This document shows positions 11,198 to 23,657 of a stretch of 64,000 nt of DNA, one piece after another. The stretch comes from Meandrina meandrites (taxonomy: Eukaryota > Cnidaria > Anthozoa > Scleractinia > Meandrinidae), in assembly GCA_963693305.1 (NCBI GenBank), contig OY855903.1, forward strand, positions 54,563,150 through 54,627,149. The letters are read 5' to 3'. A program made the translations under genes and the position numbers. Below the pieces are notes generated by a model. That model did no database searches, was not told where the DNA came from, and saw only the letters and a list, made by a program, of their open reading frames with translations. Within the stretch, counting starts at the first letter, position 1; each line of letters opens with the position of its first letter.

Positions 11198-11664
11198 CTA
11201 TTTGTATTGTATTGTGATTTTTGCGTTCCTGTTCGATTGTAGATTGATTCCTTCATCGTTGTCATTAAAGTTAATTTTGCACATCGAGAGGGCTATAGCC
11301 CACCAAAAATTCAGTCCAGGTTGAAGATCAAACTCAGCAATACTTGGCCCTTGAAAAGGAATCCTCATGAGACAGTCCAATACTTTAACTGACAACCATG
11401 AATTTTCCAGTCCAACTTCATTTTCCCCATTATTGAACACCCTCGCTCACAACATGCTATTGACAGTGGTAGAATCAGTGTAATTTCAACCAACATAAGG
11501 ACATGCGTTGGAGGAGGAATCCAAAATGACGTATTCAATATTGCACCATACCATGTGTGTTTATAGAACCCAGACCTCCCCGTGAGTTCTCTTGATCGAT
11601 CCTCCAATATGGTTGAGAATGTGAAAATCAGATGTAAATTTGTCTTTTTAAGATGAGTAGCCAT
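11198..11664 (-). pseudogene. hAT-type (ZNF862-like) dimerisation-domain relic
   Basis: Read on the minus strand, the blocks HVLMLVEITLILPLSIACCE, RGCSIMGKMKLDW and CLMRIPFQGPSIAEFDLQP match the C-terminal hAT dimerisation region of ZNF862-like proteins, in which an S-x-x-CERGFS-x-M-x-x-x-K-x-x-W core is typical. Two frames are needed, so a frameshift lies near 11400. The catalytic part is missing. It is either a decayed hAT transposase or a scrap of a domesticated multi-copy gene. Confidence 0.6.
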
Positions 11665-12074
11665 TGTTATATTGTTATTCTCATCATTTTCTTAATTTTT
11701 TACACACTTTTTTTCACTTAAGCCCTTTAAGCATAAAATTTGCTTTCCACTGAAGTTGGAAATTTGCTTTCCATATCTGGTGAGTATTTTGGTATATTTT
11801 CAATTTTTACTTTCCAAGAAGTAAGTTTACTTTCCAGTGGAAATCGGGAAGTGTTAGTGTCAAGCCCTGTGGGATATCATTTAAAGGGACACTGTCACGG
11901 GTTGACATGTACAGAAGCGTTCACCCTCGCGGACTCATTTCTTTAGTCGGCGCCATTATGGAATCGTCGGTAAGTGTATACAATTAGCATATACTTTGCA
12001 TTTAAATTGAATTTATGCAAAGAAACTGATTTAGAAGTGGATACACTATTACTCAGGAACCCATCAGCACTGAG

Positions 12075-13365
12075 ACAGCATTGTTCTGCAAATGTAAAAG
12101 CGTGTGTAGTACGAAAAGGAAAGGAAACAGTACACGTGGATGTCCTTGTAAGGGAGAAATGTCTTGTGCAGTGACCAGTGCAAGTGTGGAACCAGCAGCA
12201 AACCTTGCAGGAACAGGGTATGAACGGCTTTGAAAAAAAGTAACTTCAAATATTGCGTCTAAAAGTAGGAAAAGGCAGAATACTGATTCATGTTTCCTGC
12301 TTCTTTAGGATTCACAGGGGCAGCCATCAGTTGCTGTCAAAACCCGAAGAGTAAGACCGAGGCAAGAAACTGGGTTTCGCCTTGCTTCAGGCTCCGCGGA
12401 TGTGCCCACAGAAGAAGACGAATGAATAAAAGAAAACAGCAACGTAAAGTATTTTCATTATTTCCTTTGCCCTTTATTTTTTCTGGTGATCTTGCCCGTG
12501 TCCTAATGAAAATTGTACACTTTGTTTACATAACCTACCTTGAGATGTATTCTAGCTCAACAATCATGATACGAGCTTGAATTATTTTTCAGAATTACCT
12601 GTACACGAACTTTGCAGATTGAACTTTTCTTGATCTCCTTTGCATTTATTTACTTGTTAGCATGCATGCTGATAGTTGTTGACTTGTTTCAAAATCTTTT
12701 GTTTTTCCCCATGTGGATTTGACATGATTTGTTTTTGGAGTATATATGGCCACTATGTGAAACTGATTTGGAATGTTTGCTTGACTTTTATAACCTGACA
12801 AAAACTTCTTGAATTACTGTAGGAGTTAATCAGTACTTTGAAGCAATGGTCAGGAAATTAGCAATAAGAGGCTTACGAAGGGGTCTTGGTAGCATCGATT
12901 CTATCCATTCGCTACTCATAATGGAGGATGACCTTGACGAAAATGAATTTGAACCTTCAAGTCCTTCAACTACACCCTGTACCCCAATGACAGCTGAGAT
13001 GTCTTTGGCAGGTTCAACTACTAGCCCTGACCCAGAGCCATCCTGAATCATTCCCTCTGTTGACTGGTGCTTCTGTGGTATGTGCAGGCCAATGCCACAG
13101 GCGATCGAAAACAAGTGTTGTCAACAAAGGAGATGCACCAGATGTTATTGAACTTTGCGTAAAAAACGCAGCTGACATAAGGAATGACCGTGACGACAAA
13201 AGCACCAGAGCGTTTAGGAAAGCTGCATACTGTCAATTTATATTGGCTAGGCATGGTCGTCTTGTGAAAGGAAACAGACGTGTGTGCCCTGTATGTGTTG
13301 TCTCAAAAATCAGGGAACGTTTTCCTTCTGTCACTGGGGTGTACATGGGGTTTCAAGAGCGCTAA
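12075..13365 (+). pseudogene. P2X7 C-terminal-domain family pseudogene, multi-exon
   Basis: A multi-copy cnidarian family that carries the cysteine/histidine-rich domain found at the C-terminus of P2X7 receptors, without a channel. A Cys-rich N-terminal exon (about 12088-12224) contains FCKCKSVCSTKRKGNSTRGC, CPCKGE and CKCGTSSKPC motifs, with one frameshift, and ends at a GTATGA donor. Exon at about 12317-12443 (acceptor GATTCACAG). Last exon from about 12823 (acceptor CTGTAG): acidic linker, then WCFCGMCRPMPQAIENKCC and ELCVKNAADIRNDRDDKSTR, RAFRKAAYCQFILARHGRL and CPVCVVSKIRERFP. Stops lie at about 12424 and 13044, and a deletion near 13130 removes the usual H-x2-F-x2-LC zinc segment. A possible first exon ATG-GAA-TCG-TCG|GTAAGT is at 11958-11969. 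Function of the family is unknown. Confidence 0.65.
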
Positions 13366-15217
13366 TTTTACCATTATCAGGACTTGCATAAATCAGTCAG
13401 AGTGAAAATGGTTGTGGCACTTGGCTCCAGTTTCCAGGGTGGCCATTTCGCTGTTTATAATTTTCACAAACATTTTGAAGTTTTCAAAAGAAATTGCAAT
13501 CATTTTCTCACTGTTTGTTTATTTGTTACAAAATGTGATCCTTCCACATGTACTTCTTGTTACATGGAGTGAAAAATGGTTGTGGATCTAATTTCCAGTC
13601 CCTGTGTCCAAACATGAGACCCTTGCACCTGAACTTCTTATAGTGGCCTGTAACATTTATTTACTAGTTGTACATGTACTATTCACCATTTCCACATCTC
13701 CCATTATACACCTTGTTTGTCCCCCAAAATTTTGCATAAGCTTTGTTTTAAGTTTCTCTTGGGATGAACTGAATTGTTTCACATCAATAAGGTTTCAATG
13801 ATGATGTGTGCCTGCCAAAAATCAAGAATGCAATGTGCTCTACCTTTGCTAAAGCAGTTTTTTTGCTTACCCATGTATTTTGATGCCACCTCTAAATAAT
13901 GGCCAGTCCCAAAGGTAAATAACAAGAACTTCAAGGTATCAAATTACAAGACCAGAAGCCAACTGTACCTCTTTTGGTGCATTCAAATATCTACACACAT
14001 ACATCAGTCTACAGAAATAGTTTCTTGCACTTCTTTCCTATAGTAATTCTCTGACGAAACAGAGTGTAACTCGAAATTCTCCCCACTTAGGTAGCATTTT
14101 ATTGATCCTTTAGACTAAGACATACAGGACAGCCCCTAGTAAGATAAATGCTCCCAAACATAGTTGCACAATAAGTCTATCCCTGATAGACTCCCTGACA
14201 GTGTCGATATGGAACTTGTAAAAAGTCAGGTTTGGTGCAATTCCTGCAGTTCTTCAGCAATTTCCATGAGTGGCACAGCCATAAAAGGAAATTAAAACAA
14301 GTATAATTAATCCCTAATTGTTTCCAGAAAAAAAGACCAATTTCCTTAAAATAATAATGCTATCATGAATACACGTCGCTTTCGGAAGGGAAATTTAGTT
14401 TTTTTGCGGCCGCAGTTTGCTTGTACAGCGGCGACCACCAATAGGCTCATCTCCCATAGCAACAAACGGCCTCGCCATTGTTTATGGTTCAAAGGGGAGA
14501 AAGGCTACTGTTTTAGAACCAATGAAAATGAAGAACAAAGCAGCCTTTGCCGCCCATGACAGTAAAAAACATGGCGGAAAAGACTGAAGAAGCTACGCAA
14601 CGCAAAAAACCCGATGAAAATCGATGGAATTCTTGAATTTTTCGCCTGGAAAACCTGACCCGCAATTTCGCCGTCCTTCACGCAGCATTCTGGTCGCCTG
14701 AAAAGATTTGAAAATGTGAACTGCTCTGAGTTTTCTGCAACAGATGGCACACAAATTTACAAAGAGTGATACTGGAACAACTCAACTGCGTGGTAAGTTT
14801 TTTATGAGTAATTCTTTTTTCTGTGTGATTAAGGATCAAAGTTAGGGCTTTTCCGCGTGTTTCGACGCCATCTTTAAATTCCTTCCCCAAGCGAAGGAGA
14901 TAGGCAAGTTCTTTTAAGTGAAATTTAGGATTTTTTCGCTTTGAAGGCAATGAAATGTATTTATTCCATCAAAAACTTACAATTTATCACTTTACATCCA
15001 ATAAATTCCTTAGTTGAATTGTGTGTTGCGATTTACACTTATGATAATTTTTAATAAACAGCTTTATCAACGGTGAATTTTCACACTTGAATTATACACA
15101 GTTTCCATACAAAATACAAGCTTACGTGTGCTATGCAATATAACTAAGTTTTGTGTGCTTAAGCCCCCCAAAAAATAAAATGCTATAAGCCATATTATTT
15201 TACTGTATTTTGTTCAT
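13366..15217. other. Intergenic, no supported gene
   Basis: Mostly AT-rich. Two CG-containing spots with ATGGCG starts occur on opposite strands: ATGGCGGAAAAG at about 14571 (plus) and ATGGCGTCG near 14872 (minus). They could mark 5' exons of divergent transcripts but the frames close after about 20 and 9 codons. The 15100-15217 segment is the presumptive 3' flank of the RAG1-like gene. Confidence 0.4.
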
Positions 15218-18200
15218 TTATTCTTTCTGTGGTTGTTTCCTTTTTAGGTTTCTGGCCTGCATCACAGGAATAACTTGTCTGTTTTGTGGATGTATGATTA
15301 CAAAATGCTCCTGCATTATTTGCTTTAGCCGAGCCGTGTCTGGTTTTACTCTGCAGAATGTGGAGGCAAGTTGAACGAATTCATGGTGAATTGATTCTCC
15401 TCCCTGCTCGCCAAAAAAAACCTAGTGGGAAGTGCCATCTTCTAATGAAGTCCACAACATGTTCCTCCAGCATGTGCAACTTTGGAGGGAAGGTCATGTC
15501 TTGAAACTTCTCCCTTATGTATTGCATTGAGTTGTTTGATGTCATCCTCTGAAAATAAGACCAATAAGTACATGTACTGTCAACAAACATCAACAATATG
15601 CCCTTGGTTGGGTTCTGAGCTCATGCCTTCATGGAACGTTCTAAAATTAGGTAGTTGCTTAAACTAACAATATTAATTTGCCACCCACTGGTTTCTACAT
15701 TACATGTACTTGGATAAAAAAGGAGTGGAAGAAATCTCTGTGAATAGTGATATGCTCACTGCATTTCCTTACAGTAGTAAACATTGTTTTTGAAAATAAT
15801 AAAGGAATAAAATTAAGTTGAAAGAATTTCAAACAAAACAAAAAGCAGCCATTCCATCACAGTGTCACAAAGATCTTCTTCCACTTCTCCTTGTAATCAA
15901 TATTTTAAGTAATCACTAATTGTAGCTGGTACACAACAGCTTTTAATCTACAAGTTCGCATCTACAGGAAACTATTTGAGTGTGGTGAATTTTATTGCCC
16001 ATTCAATAGTGCATAGTGTTGTATGCTTATAGCTTTGTGTTTTTGTAATTCTAGTTTATATTTACCCAAGACGTTTATTCCTGGCTCTTTCATAGGCTTG
16101 CTTGAGTTGATTTTAAAATGGCACTTTGCAAACAGTGAGAAAAGGTTGTAGTATTTTGTCTTGATGTCTTGGGCAATGACAAGCAATTCTGGGCAGGTCT
16201 CTCTGGTCACATTGATGACAGCATTGCACAGTTTTTCAATATTATTTTCCTGTAATGAGTCAAGTAGACAGCAACATCAACAATTAACAATATGAACAAA
16301 TGCATTTTTTAACTTAAAAGTGTGACCAGTAAATTTGTGTACCTGAAGGCAAATGTCAATATGATTTCCCACAAAGCTGTGGCTGTGATAGGCCTGCCAT
16401 TTCACATTGATGGACTGAAGAGTGCTTTCAAGTTTTTGTAGGATCTTTCCATTCTCTCATGCAAACTTTGTAGTTGCTCTGATTTTGGAAGCAGCAGTCT
16501 CCTAGTAATCCAAGCAAAATAGTAAAATAGTGTGAGACATCATACATTTTGGGGGAGAGGGGGTTGAAGCAGGGGGGTGTCAGTTTTGTTCACTTTACCT
16601 CTTGTTGGGCCTGTGCCTGCAATAGTTTTACAGTCTCCATAAGTTGAACAATAGTTGGATGTGCCTGAGCATCATCCATTTCCATTCCTGAAGCAGCAAT
16701 CAGATACATCATATACTCCTGGGAAAGTGTTGCTTGCTCCAAGTACTGCTTGGCTTGAATCTCATGTTTATGTGCTTGCCTTCAAGATTCCAAATGTGTG
16801 TCAATGTTTAAATCATTAGGAACTGCTTCACTTTCAGCAAGCTTAGCTATGATCCTTTCATACATTTCACTGCATGCATTCTCAAACAGCACATAAAATT
16901 TGAGAAACAAGCCAAGGCTTATGTGAAGTCCAGGTATGCAAATCTGGAAAGGTTAAGCAAAATAACCAAAATTAGGGGAAATAATGTATGTAATAAATGG
17001 TAAGCATCTATGCCAAGAAAAAGTTTGCAAGTGTAAAGTCATCAGTATGTCATCTTTACTTGCTCTATGGGGATGTTGAAGTGGGGAGCATGAATGACAT
17101 TGTAGAAGTCTTTGGCCCTTTTCAGGTCACCTCCAGCTGCCTGAAACTTCTGCAACATTTCACTCAGATACATGTTGAAGTGTTCGAAGAGCAACTGGTC
17201 CTCTCTGATCCTTTGGCAGTTTCATTTTGATGGCTAGGACAGTACACCAAAGACATGGATATTGTCCTTTAAGATGGAAAGAAGTAATTAAGTTATTATC
17301 ATAACTAAATTTCCTTATACCTTATGTGTATGAAGCACTTACTCATTGTCAATGATAAGAGAAACTTACCACTTGCTCCTGATATTCCAATGACCTTGCA
17401 AAGAAATTCATAATCCCCAAACAAAAACAGGCGGATAGTTTTGTTTCTGTTGAATATAGATTGTTGATATCAAATGAGATTAAAAAAAAAAACAGAAAAA
17501 CCACTTGTTTAGTATTAGATCATCAAGCTGCTGTTTGTAGGGCAAGGTCACTGTAAGCATGTTGTTTCTCGTATCCTTGGCGTCAAACAGGCAGAAGACT
17601 ACATTTTTCTTGCTTAAATTCGGCTTCTCAACATTGGCTATTTGGAAGCCATACTTCATTGATCCCTGCCCATGATCACCACCAATTTTAACATATATCT
17701 CGTCGTCTGGGATGTTACCATCATGCCAGGTTAGAAGCTCAGCCCTAGTAACATGATAATATATGTAAAATAGTAATATTATAGCAAAACTCTAATAATA
17801 TTGTTATATTCAAAAAGTTTATTTAAACAAGTAAGATATTTACTTTGCATTGCTGTCAATGAAGCTTGTAATCTTTTCGTTAATGTCAGCCACATAGGCG
17901 CAGGGGGTTTCCTTGATAATGGTCACCTGCTTGTTGTCCTTTTTCTCTGTGTGTTCAAGAGGTAGCATGTCACAGTCAAGGTTTTCGCCAATTTGTTCAG
18001 CCTTTTGCTTTCGTTGGGCTCTTTCACTGTCAATCTTGACACCCCACCTCTTAAACCACCTACATATTGGAACAAAGGTATCATAAAATGCATTCTACTT
18101 CGTTTTTTAATATTTTTATAAACTATTACATACTGTACATATCAATTTTAAGATAAAAAGTACCTGCGTAGTTTATTCAATCGAAACCATGGTAGTCCAA

Positions 18201-19525
18201 TGTCAGCCTTCATCGCTAGGGCCTCGCCCTCTGGAACTTCCAGAACCAAGGCCTTCCCCAGTGCCTCCTTAAGAAGCTGCTGGCACTCCTTCTTCTGGCT
18301 TCGCACTTGCTGAATGAGATGGAGGGTGGACTTTCCCTTACTCACAACTGTGCCCATGTCCTGAAGGGTCTTTGTCCAGTTTCTAACATGGCGCTGGCTT
18401 ACCTCATCACTGGCCTTTTGTGGTTGTGGCACTGCAACTACCCTTATAGGCTTTTCGAAATAATGGTGAAAGTTAGAATTAGCACCATTATTTGTAAATT
18501 AAAAAGTTATTTACACTAATATAATGATGAAAACAATTATTCAGATTTTTACCTTTCCACCTGTTGTAAGCATGGCTGTTTTTCCATCTGCTGATGACTT
18601 CATTTTGGATTTAAGAAACAAAGTTCCAATCTGCTCCATTTCTTGAGTGATCTCCCCCCGACGAAGCTGTTCAATAGCTTGCCCCAAAGTAACCGAAGGG
18701 GGATCAGCTGCTGTAGTTGAAGTGGAAGGAACTGCAATATCAGCTTGGCCAGCTATTGCCCTGCACAAATGGTTTCTGTGGTCTTCATAGGTTAATTCAC
18801 AGAGACAATCGTTACATTTGACTTTAAGTTCTGCTATAAGCCTCAGTACCATTCATGAGGGCTTTTTTATGTGGTCAACTGAGTTCAGTTCAGTCCTGCA
18901 TACAGGGCAGTCTAGGGGAAAACCAGACTTCTGAAGGGCCTGTTTAAAACATTCCCCACGGAAATAATGTTCACAGAATGTTTCCAATGGCTTAAGAAGG
19001 ATATCCTTGCAAATTGGGCATTTGAAGTCTTCTTTGACTTCTTGTGTGAATTGAAATTTCTGGTCCTGTTCCATCCGATAGGTAAGCGGACTTCCCATTT
19101 CCAACTTTCCAACTTTTCTTGTCACAGTGTGTGCAGTATCTTGGATGTGTTTTGATGTTTCGCCTGTTTCTTCCATAGATTTAAAATTTTTCTTTCCCCG
19201 TTTAAGTTTTTTAGCCTGCCTCCTTTCTTTTTTTCTCGATGTAACTGCATTTACAGTCACTATCTGTGTGAATGTGCCAAAAGACAGGTCCTTGTATTCG
19301 GGTTGGGGAGAGGTAACAGATGTGGCAAAATCGAGCGGGATGTATTTCAGGGTCTTCCTTTGCAACATTGATTCCATAATTTTGTAAAAGGAGCTCCATT
19401 TTTTTGGTACACGAATGACTGGTATCATAAGAATCGTTAAATTTAGTTAGAAAACCTGCACATTTACGGCAAAGTCTTTCTAAAGTTTGATTATGTTCCA
19501 CTTGGCCAGGAGTTGCAGTAGCCAT
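15218..19525 (-). pseudogene. RAG1 N-terminus-like / N-RAG-TP-type gene, ten exons, frame broken
   Basis: Exons, minus strand: 19525-18553, 18450-18164, 18059-17844, 17744-17505, 17446-17370, 17266-17060, 16943-16599, 16501-16343, 16249-16066, 15548-15218. All introns are GT-AG and phases agree; about 1,000 codons. The N-terminus has LCRKC (about residue 18) and IHPARFCHIC, as in RAG1; then a RING (CPIC...CPVC) with one zinc Cys replaced by Arg; then a zinc-finger-like VKCNDCLCEL...HRNHLC. The body has acidic-residue candidates GGDHGQGS, FGDYEFLCK and GEQGGESIH plus CLWC, seen in a cnidarian multi-copy family annotated as RAG1-like (N-RAG-TP type). Damage: A7 frameshift near 19230, TGA at 18853-18855, frameshift near 17150, TGA in exons 7 and 8, two frameshifts in exon 10, one in a T8 run at 15413-15420. 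Terminal repeats not found. Assignment of the body as transposase is inference. Confidence 0.8.
18905..19050 (-). other. RING domain with a lost zinc ligand, in the RAG1-like gene
   Basis: The C3HC4-like core reads CPICKDIL...ETFCEHYFRGEC...CPVC. In RAG1 the stretch between the His and the next Cys pair is F-C-x-x-C; here it is F-R-G-E-C, so one cysteine is Arg (codon CGT, one transition from TGT). This agrees with the gene no longer being constrained. Confidence 0.65.
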
Positions 19526-22103
19526 ATTGAAATCGAACAGATTACGAAGCGATATTAAAAGTGGCAGTAACTCGCGTAAACGAATTTCTCATAAAAATGT
19601 AAGCTCGACGTGATGTTAACTAAATGTTATCCCACTTATACAAATGGTTCTTTATTACTAGAAAACTCAGAGGAGTCAGGAATGTCGTGGTGAACTTCCT
19701 TTATTTGACAAACGCGCATCCGCCATGCCCGTGATATTACGCAAAAATAACGACATACGTGTAGCTCAAATTATCAAACAATAACCCCGTTCTTCTTAAA
19801 ACTAAGACTTTGTAACCAAAACATCTTAAAAATGCCTAATGCGCATATACAGTATATCTTCATCACCTTCTACTACGCATCACGTTTAAGTTCCAAAGCT
19901 CGTGAGGTAAGTAAATGTCCGCTTATCCTGTTAAGTATTAACAGGAGTTCTAATGACTGACTACACACGAAGTTAATAATGTGCGGTCACCAAGCTAATT
20001 TCCTCTCAGAGCCCTCTGAAAGCGACATCAATAGGAGCTTCTTGATCAAGAAAATTTTCATGTTTACACAAGTTAAAATGTGCCAGGTTTCCTTGGCTTC
20101 GAAAGTCAATGAAGGTGAGCTTTTTAGTGAAAACACTACTTAAAATCTTATCTTAATGCCTTCTTGTTCCTTCATTTTTATTCCAGGTTAAATTTGTTGA
20201 TTACTACGTCATTAGTCATCATCGTTTTTGGATCAGTCCCTGACAATTTATCAGAAACAAAGCCGTGATTAAAGCAGACTGGAAATGAGTGCAGCCACAA
20301 TATATGGTGCAAAACTTCGAGTGATACAATTTATTTTAAATTGTTCAGCTAGCAATACAATTTGGAGTAAATTGTTCTGCAGTCAACCAATCAGATGCGA
20401 GTATTTACAGGATGCAAGTATTATCATCACAGGAATTGCACCAATCCGTTTTTGCAAGTGAAGAAAAAGGTTAAGAAGTACTACTGATATAACTTAATGT
20501 TAGAAGGTATATCACTGAAATACGACACTTTCTTGGACATGGTTTCATACCTCTTGCGTGTAAAATTCCCAAATGATCAAAGCTAAAACAACCCGATCGA
20601 GATGCAACGATAAGATTCAGAAAAGGCATTTTATATACGATTGATCGGATGATTATTGTCCTTTCACTACTTTATATCGATAACATATCAGTATTTTATT
20701 AAATAGTAACTGTTAAAGAAAAACCGCGATTGAAATTTATCTTCCAATCGCGGTGAAAATACTAATAACGACCTTGTAGATCGATGTGCTCAGGATTGCA
20801 GCACGCGTGTTTCCTATGTCTGTTACTTGAAAAGGTTTTGATTTAATTTGACGACTTTAAAGAAACATTAACGCAAAATGGGAAAAAATATTCACTCTAA
20901 GATGGAAGTTAATTGAGAGCGGGAAAAACGACGAAGCCAGTGCTTCTTGTTGGGATGCATGATGTTTCAATCTTTCCAGTTCGCGAAAGAAAGCATTTGC
21001 CTTCTGTGCGTGTAATAAACAGAATTGTTTAGAAACGTAATGGAATGCAAGTACCTGTAGCGTGTGCTTTTGCCATAGAGATGAAAACGGCAAACTCCTT
21101 TTTGCCTGAAATCCCCGATGCGATGGGCGATCGTGCGATGTCTCTCGATCGAATCTGGATCATGTTACGATCATGCCGCTGACCAGAAATATCAAGAACT
21201 TCGAATAGTCCCCATTCGTCACGCAAACCGTCACGTAATCAACCCAATCATGAATGAAATGGTTTTCGCACGACTTCGCTTGTACATAGCCTCAATCTCG
21301 TTCCCAGAATCCACGGGCTCCACGGTCAGCGGATGGTCGCCCAGGCGACTAAACCGCTGACCGTGGAGCCTGTGGACTCTGTGAACGAGATTGACATAGC
21401 CTGCGAACGCAGACGTATTTCCGGCTGTCGCTTGTCTCCGCCGAAAACTGGCTACTTGTACACGGCAAACACTATTTCATTCATTTCATGTTTCTACCGC
21501 AGTTCTCATATATGTCTTTTATATATTCGATTTCTGCCTGTCATTGAAAACAATACACCCTCGATTCCCGGAGACACAAGGTGGCATTCTCGAAGTTTAC
21601 GAAAATAAGGGAAGATACTCGATTTGAAAACGTTCGTTGCCGATCTAAAACCATTTAATACCAGCCTGGTTACGGGCTAGTTCAGGGCTCTATTTGTGAC
21701 TCATTTTTATCCGGGATTTTTACACTGTAATAATTACAGTGAACTAACTATAAAAAGAACTGATTGTCAAGCCGAGATGGGCCAATAAACCAATCATAAA
21801 ATTCCTGTAAAAAATCTTGTACATCCATCACCTGCATGTAATGATGATCACTGAGTAACCTTAGTATAATAATAAATTTTTACATAACTTAGAATATTCT
21901 TATCCATGGCCCATTCAATGATCTAATTTAATTTTTAAATATCACAAATTATAACCCACCATTGCACAAAACAAATCACGTGACACAGAATCAGACAACA
22001 GGTATCAGCCAATATACCAGGTCTGATTTGATATCCATTGCCCGATTTTGTAGGCAAGTGCAAAACAAAAGGTCAAAGTCACCTTTCGGGTCTAACGTTT
22101 TTA
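19526..22103. other. Intergenic, hairpins only
   Basis: No supported gene. The first few hundred bases are the 5' flank of the RAG1-like gene. Notable: a 10-bp stem hairpin ACCGCGATTG...CAATCGCGGT at about 20722-20755, and a longer fold-back at 21292-21395. Remaining DNA is AT-rich without long frames. Confidence 0.5.
21292..21395. mobile_element. Fold-back MITE-like inverted repeat
   Basis: A left arm starting CCTCAATCTCGTTC and containing GGGCTCCACGGTCAGCGG is mirrored by CCGCTGACCGTGGAGCC and GAACGAGATTGA on the right, about 40 bp per arm with a few mismatches and a 19-20 bp loop. No target duplication was identified. Confidence 0.65.
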
Positions 22104-22107
22104 TTAA

Positions 22108-22825
22108 GGTGGCTTACTTAGAGCTTAGTTTTGAGGGGGTAAATGACCCCAGCTTTTAACTCTTTTGTAAAATGTCCAGAAAAGTTTTAGCTTTCACTTG
22201 TTACTGTCTGTTGCATCCTACAACCAATATATGCCACATTTGACCAATACAGATCCCAATAAACAGCTAGCCTGCGTAGCTTGGCGGTTTTTATTTCGCT
22301 GCTCGTTGTCGCGGCTTAGCCGCTTGTTTATGCCCATTTCGCCACAGTAAAGCCGCCAAGCTACGCAGCCTTAAAAACAGCAAAAATTAATATCTGAGTG
22401 CTTTAGAGGAGATTGGGCACTAGTAGTTTCAATAGCATCTTTCTCAAAATCTTCCAAAATCTCTCTAAAAATTAATTGTGAAAGTTTCATTATGGGTTTT
22501 ACGGTAGGTTTTTGAGAAATTTTGAGGTGAACTCGGGCATTTACGACCTTGGACAAGAATTGAATTGCGCATGCCCTTTTAATTCAACGCACACTCCTAT
22601 GACGTCACACATGTGCGATGGAAAAAAGCAAATAAGAACTCCTCTGTCGGTTGTTTGCCTATACCTATTGCTAGAAGTTTTCGTCCTATGACATGTCTAA
22701 AAGCATTCTTAAATTTTCGCTAAAGTTTTGGGCGCGAGAGAAATTTGACAATTTGAGATTAATTTGACATCAGGCAGCCGAATTGTAGCGTGCGCTCTTG
22801 CCTCGTAAAACTGTAGTAGGCCACC
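22108..22825. mobile_element. TTAA-flanked MITE (TIR GGTGGCYTAC)
   Basis: The left end GGTGGCTTAC follows TTAA (22104-22107); the right end GTAGGCCACC precedes TTAA (22826-22829). The 718-bp interior has no long frame and contains the nested hairpin at 22268-22372. TTAA target duplication is a property of piggyBac and Kolobok elements; no transposase is inside. Confidence 0.75.
22268..22372. mobile_element. Nested palindromic MITE (TAGCCTGCGTAGCTTGGCGG)
   Basis: Terminal inverted repeats of about 24 bp: TAGCCTGCGTAGCTTGGCGG on the left and CCGCCAAGCTACGCAGCC on the right, with a short loop. The end sequence TAGCCTGCG recurs in the MITE at 45309-45504, so both belong to one family group. It sits inside the TTAA element. 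Confidence 0.75.
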
Positions 22826-23191
22826 TTAAAAACAATTACATAAGCCAATCACCTTACAATTATTTTAACTGCAATAACGCCATGATTACCACTGTATGTA
22901 TTATCCTTTTCACCGCCATAATATGCATATTTGAAGAAATTAATCAAAGGCTTAAAAATTAAATAAACCCCTTTCCGGCTTGCTGATACATTGGAGTCTA
23001 ATGTCCGAGACTGAAAGATTGTCCTCAAAATTTCAAAATTGCCCCGAAGCCTCACTTCTCAGTCAACTGCTCATTTTTCCAACAATCTTTCAGCCTCAGG
23101 CATTATCCTGCAATATATATGTACCAGCTGCCTGAAGGGGTTTATTTACCACATAATTTTTTATACTTCTTTGATTTACAATTGTAAAAAT

Positions 23192-23216
23192 TATAATAAT
23201 AATAATAATAATAATA
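23192..23216. repeat. (TAA)n microsatellite
   Basis: Eight consecutive TAA/ATA units. Confidence 0.9.
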
Positions 23217-23509
23217 TTGAAAATATTAATAATGATATCCTCCCATCTAAGGTCTGAAATGATGTTCATCATAACCATCACAATTTCCTCAAGTGTGATT
23301 GGTGCCTTAACTGCTTTTATTTTTCACTAATTATTCTGCAGAGTTGTAATTGGATAACTGCATTCGGACAGTTACATCAGCCAATCATATTAGGTGTACT
23401 TAGCTTGATCTGCCAATCACAAAATTGATTACAATAACGATAGCAACAACCACTTACAAACTGGAGAATTTCCAATATGGAGGAATTTTTACTGCTTGTA
23501 ATGCCTATG

Positions 23510-23572
23510 TTTTGGATAATTGGCATTCATTAAAAGCCCTTTCTCAAATAGATGTATTAGTTTTATCCAATT
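23510..23572 (+). repeat. Repeat shared with 35948-36000
   Basis: TTTTGGATAATTGGCATTCA followed by TTAAAAGCCCTTTCTCAAAT recurs at about 35950-36000 with few changes. In both places it is followed, at different distances, by the GTCTGTAATCA palindrome or a degenerate half of it. Confidence 0.6.
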
Positions 23573-23574
23573 TG

Positions 23575-23657
23575 GTCTGTAATCATACTCGTGATTAGCA
23601 AATCAGACAGCCGCTTCTCGGTCGTCCCATTTTGTAATCACTCATATGATTACAGAC
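23575..23657. mobile_element. Short palindromic MITE (GTCTGTAATCAT ends)
   Basis: GTCTGTAATCATACTCGTGATTA on the left mirrors TAATCACTCATATGATTACAGAC-like sequence on the right, with a CG-rich loop around AGCCGCTTCTCGGTCG. About 83 bp. A similar half-element with TGTAGTTATACTTGTGATTA lies near 36068. This palindrome type is frequent in coral DNA. Confidence 0.75.

Noticed and set aside
14560..14880. Divergent promoter with two ATGGCG starts
   Set aside because: Frames close after 22 and 9 codons and no donor or downstream exon could be linked.
22849..23281. Small frames around the (TAA)n repeat
   Set aside because: They are generated by the microsatellite and AT-rich DNA.
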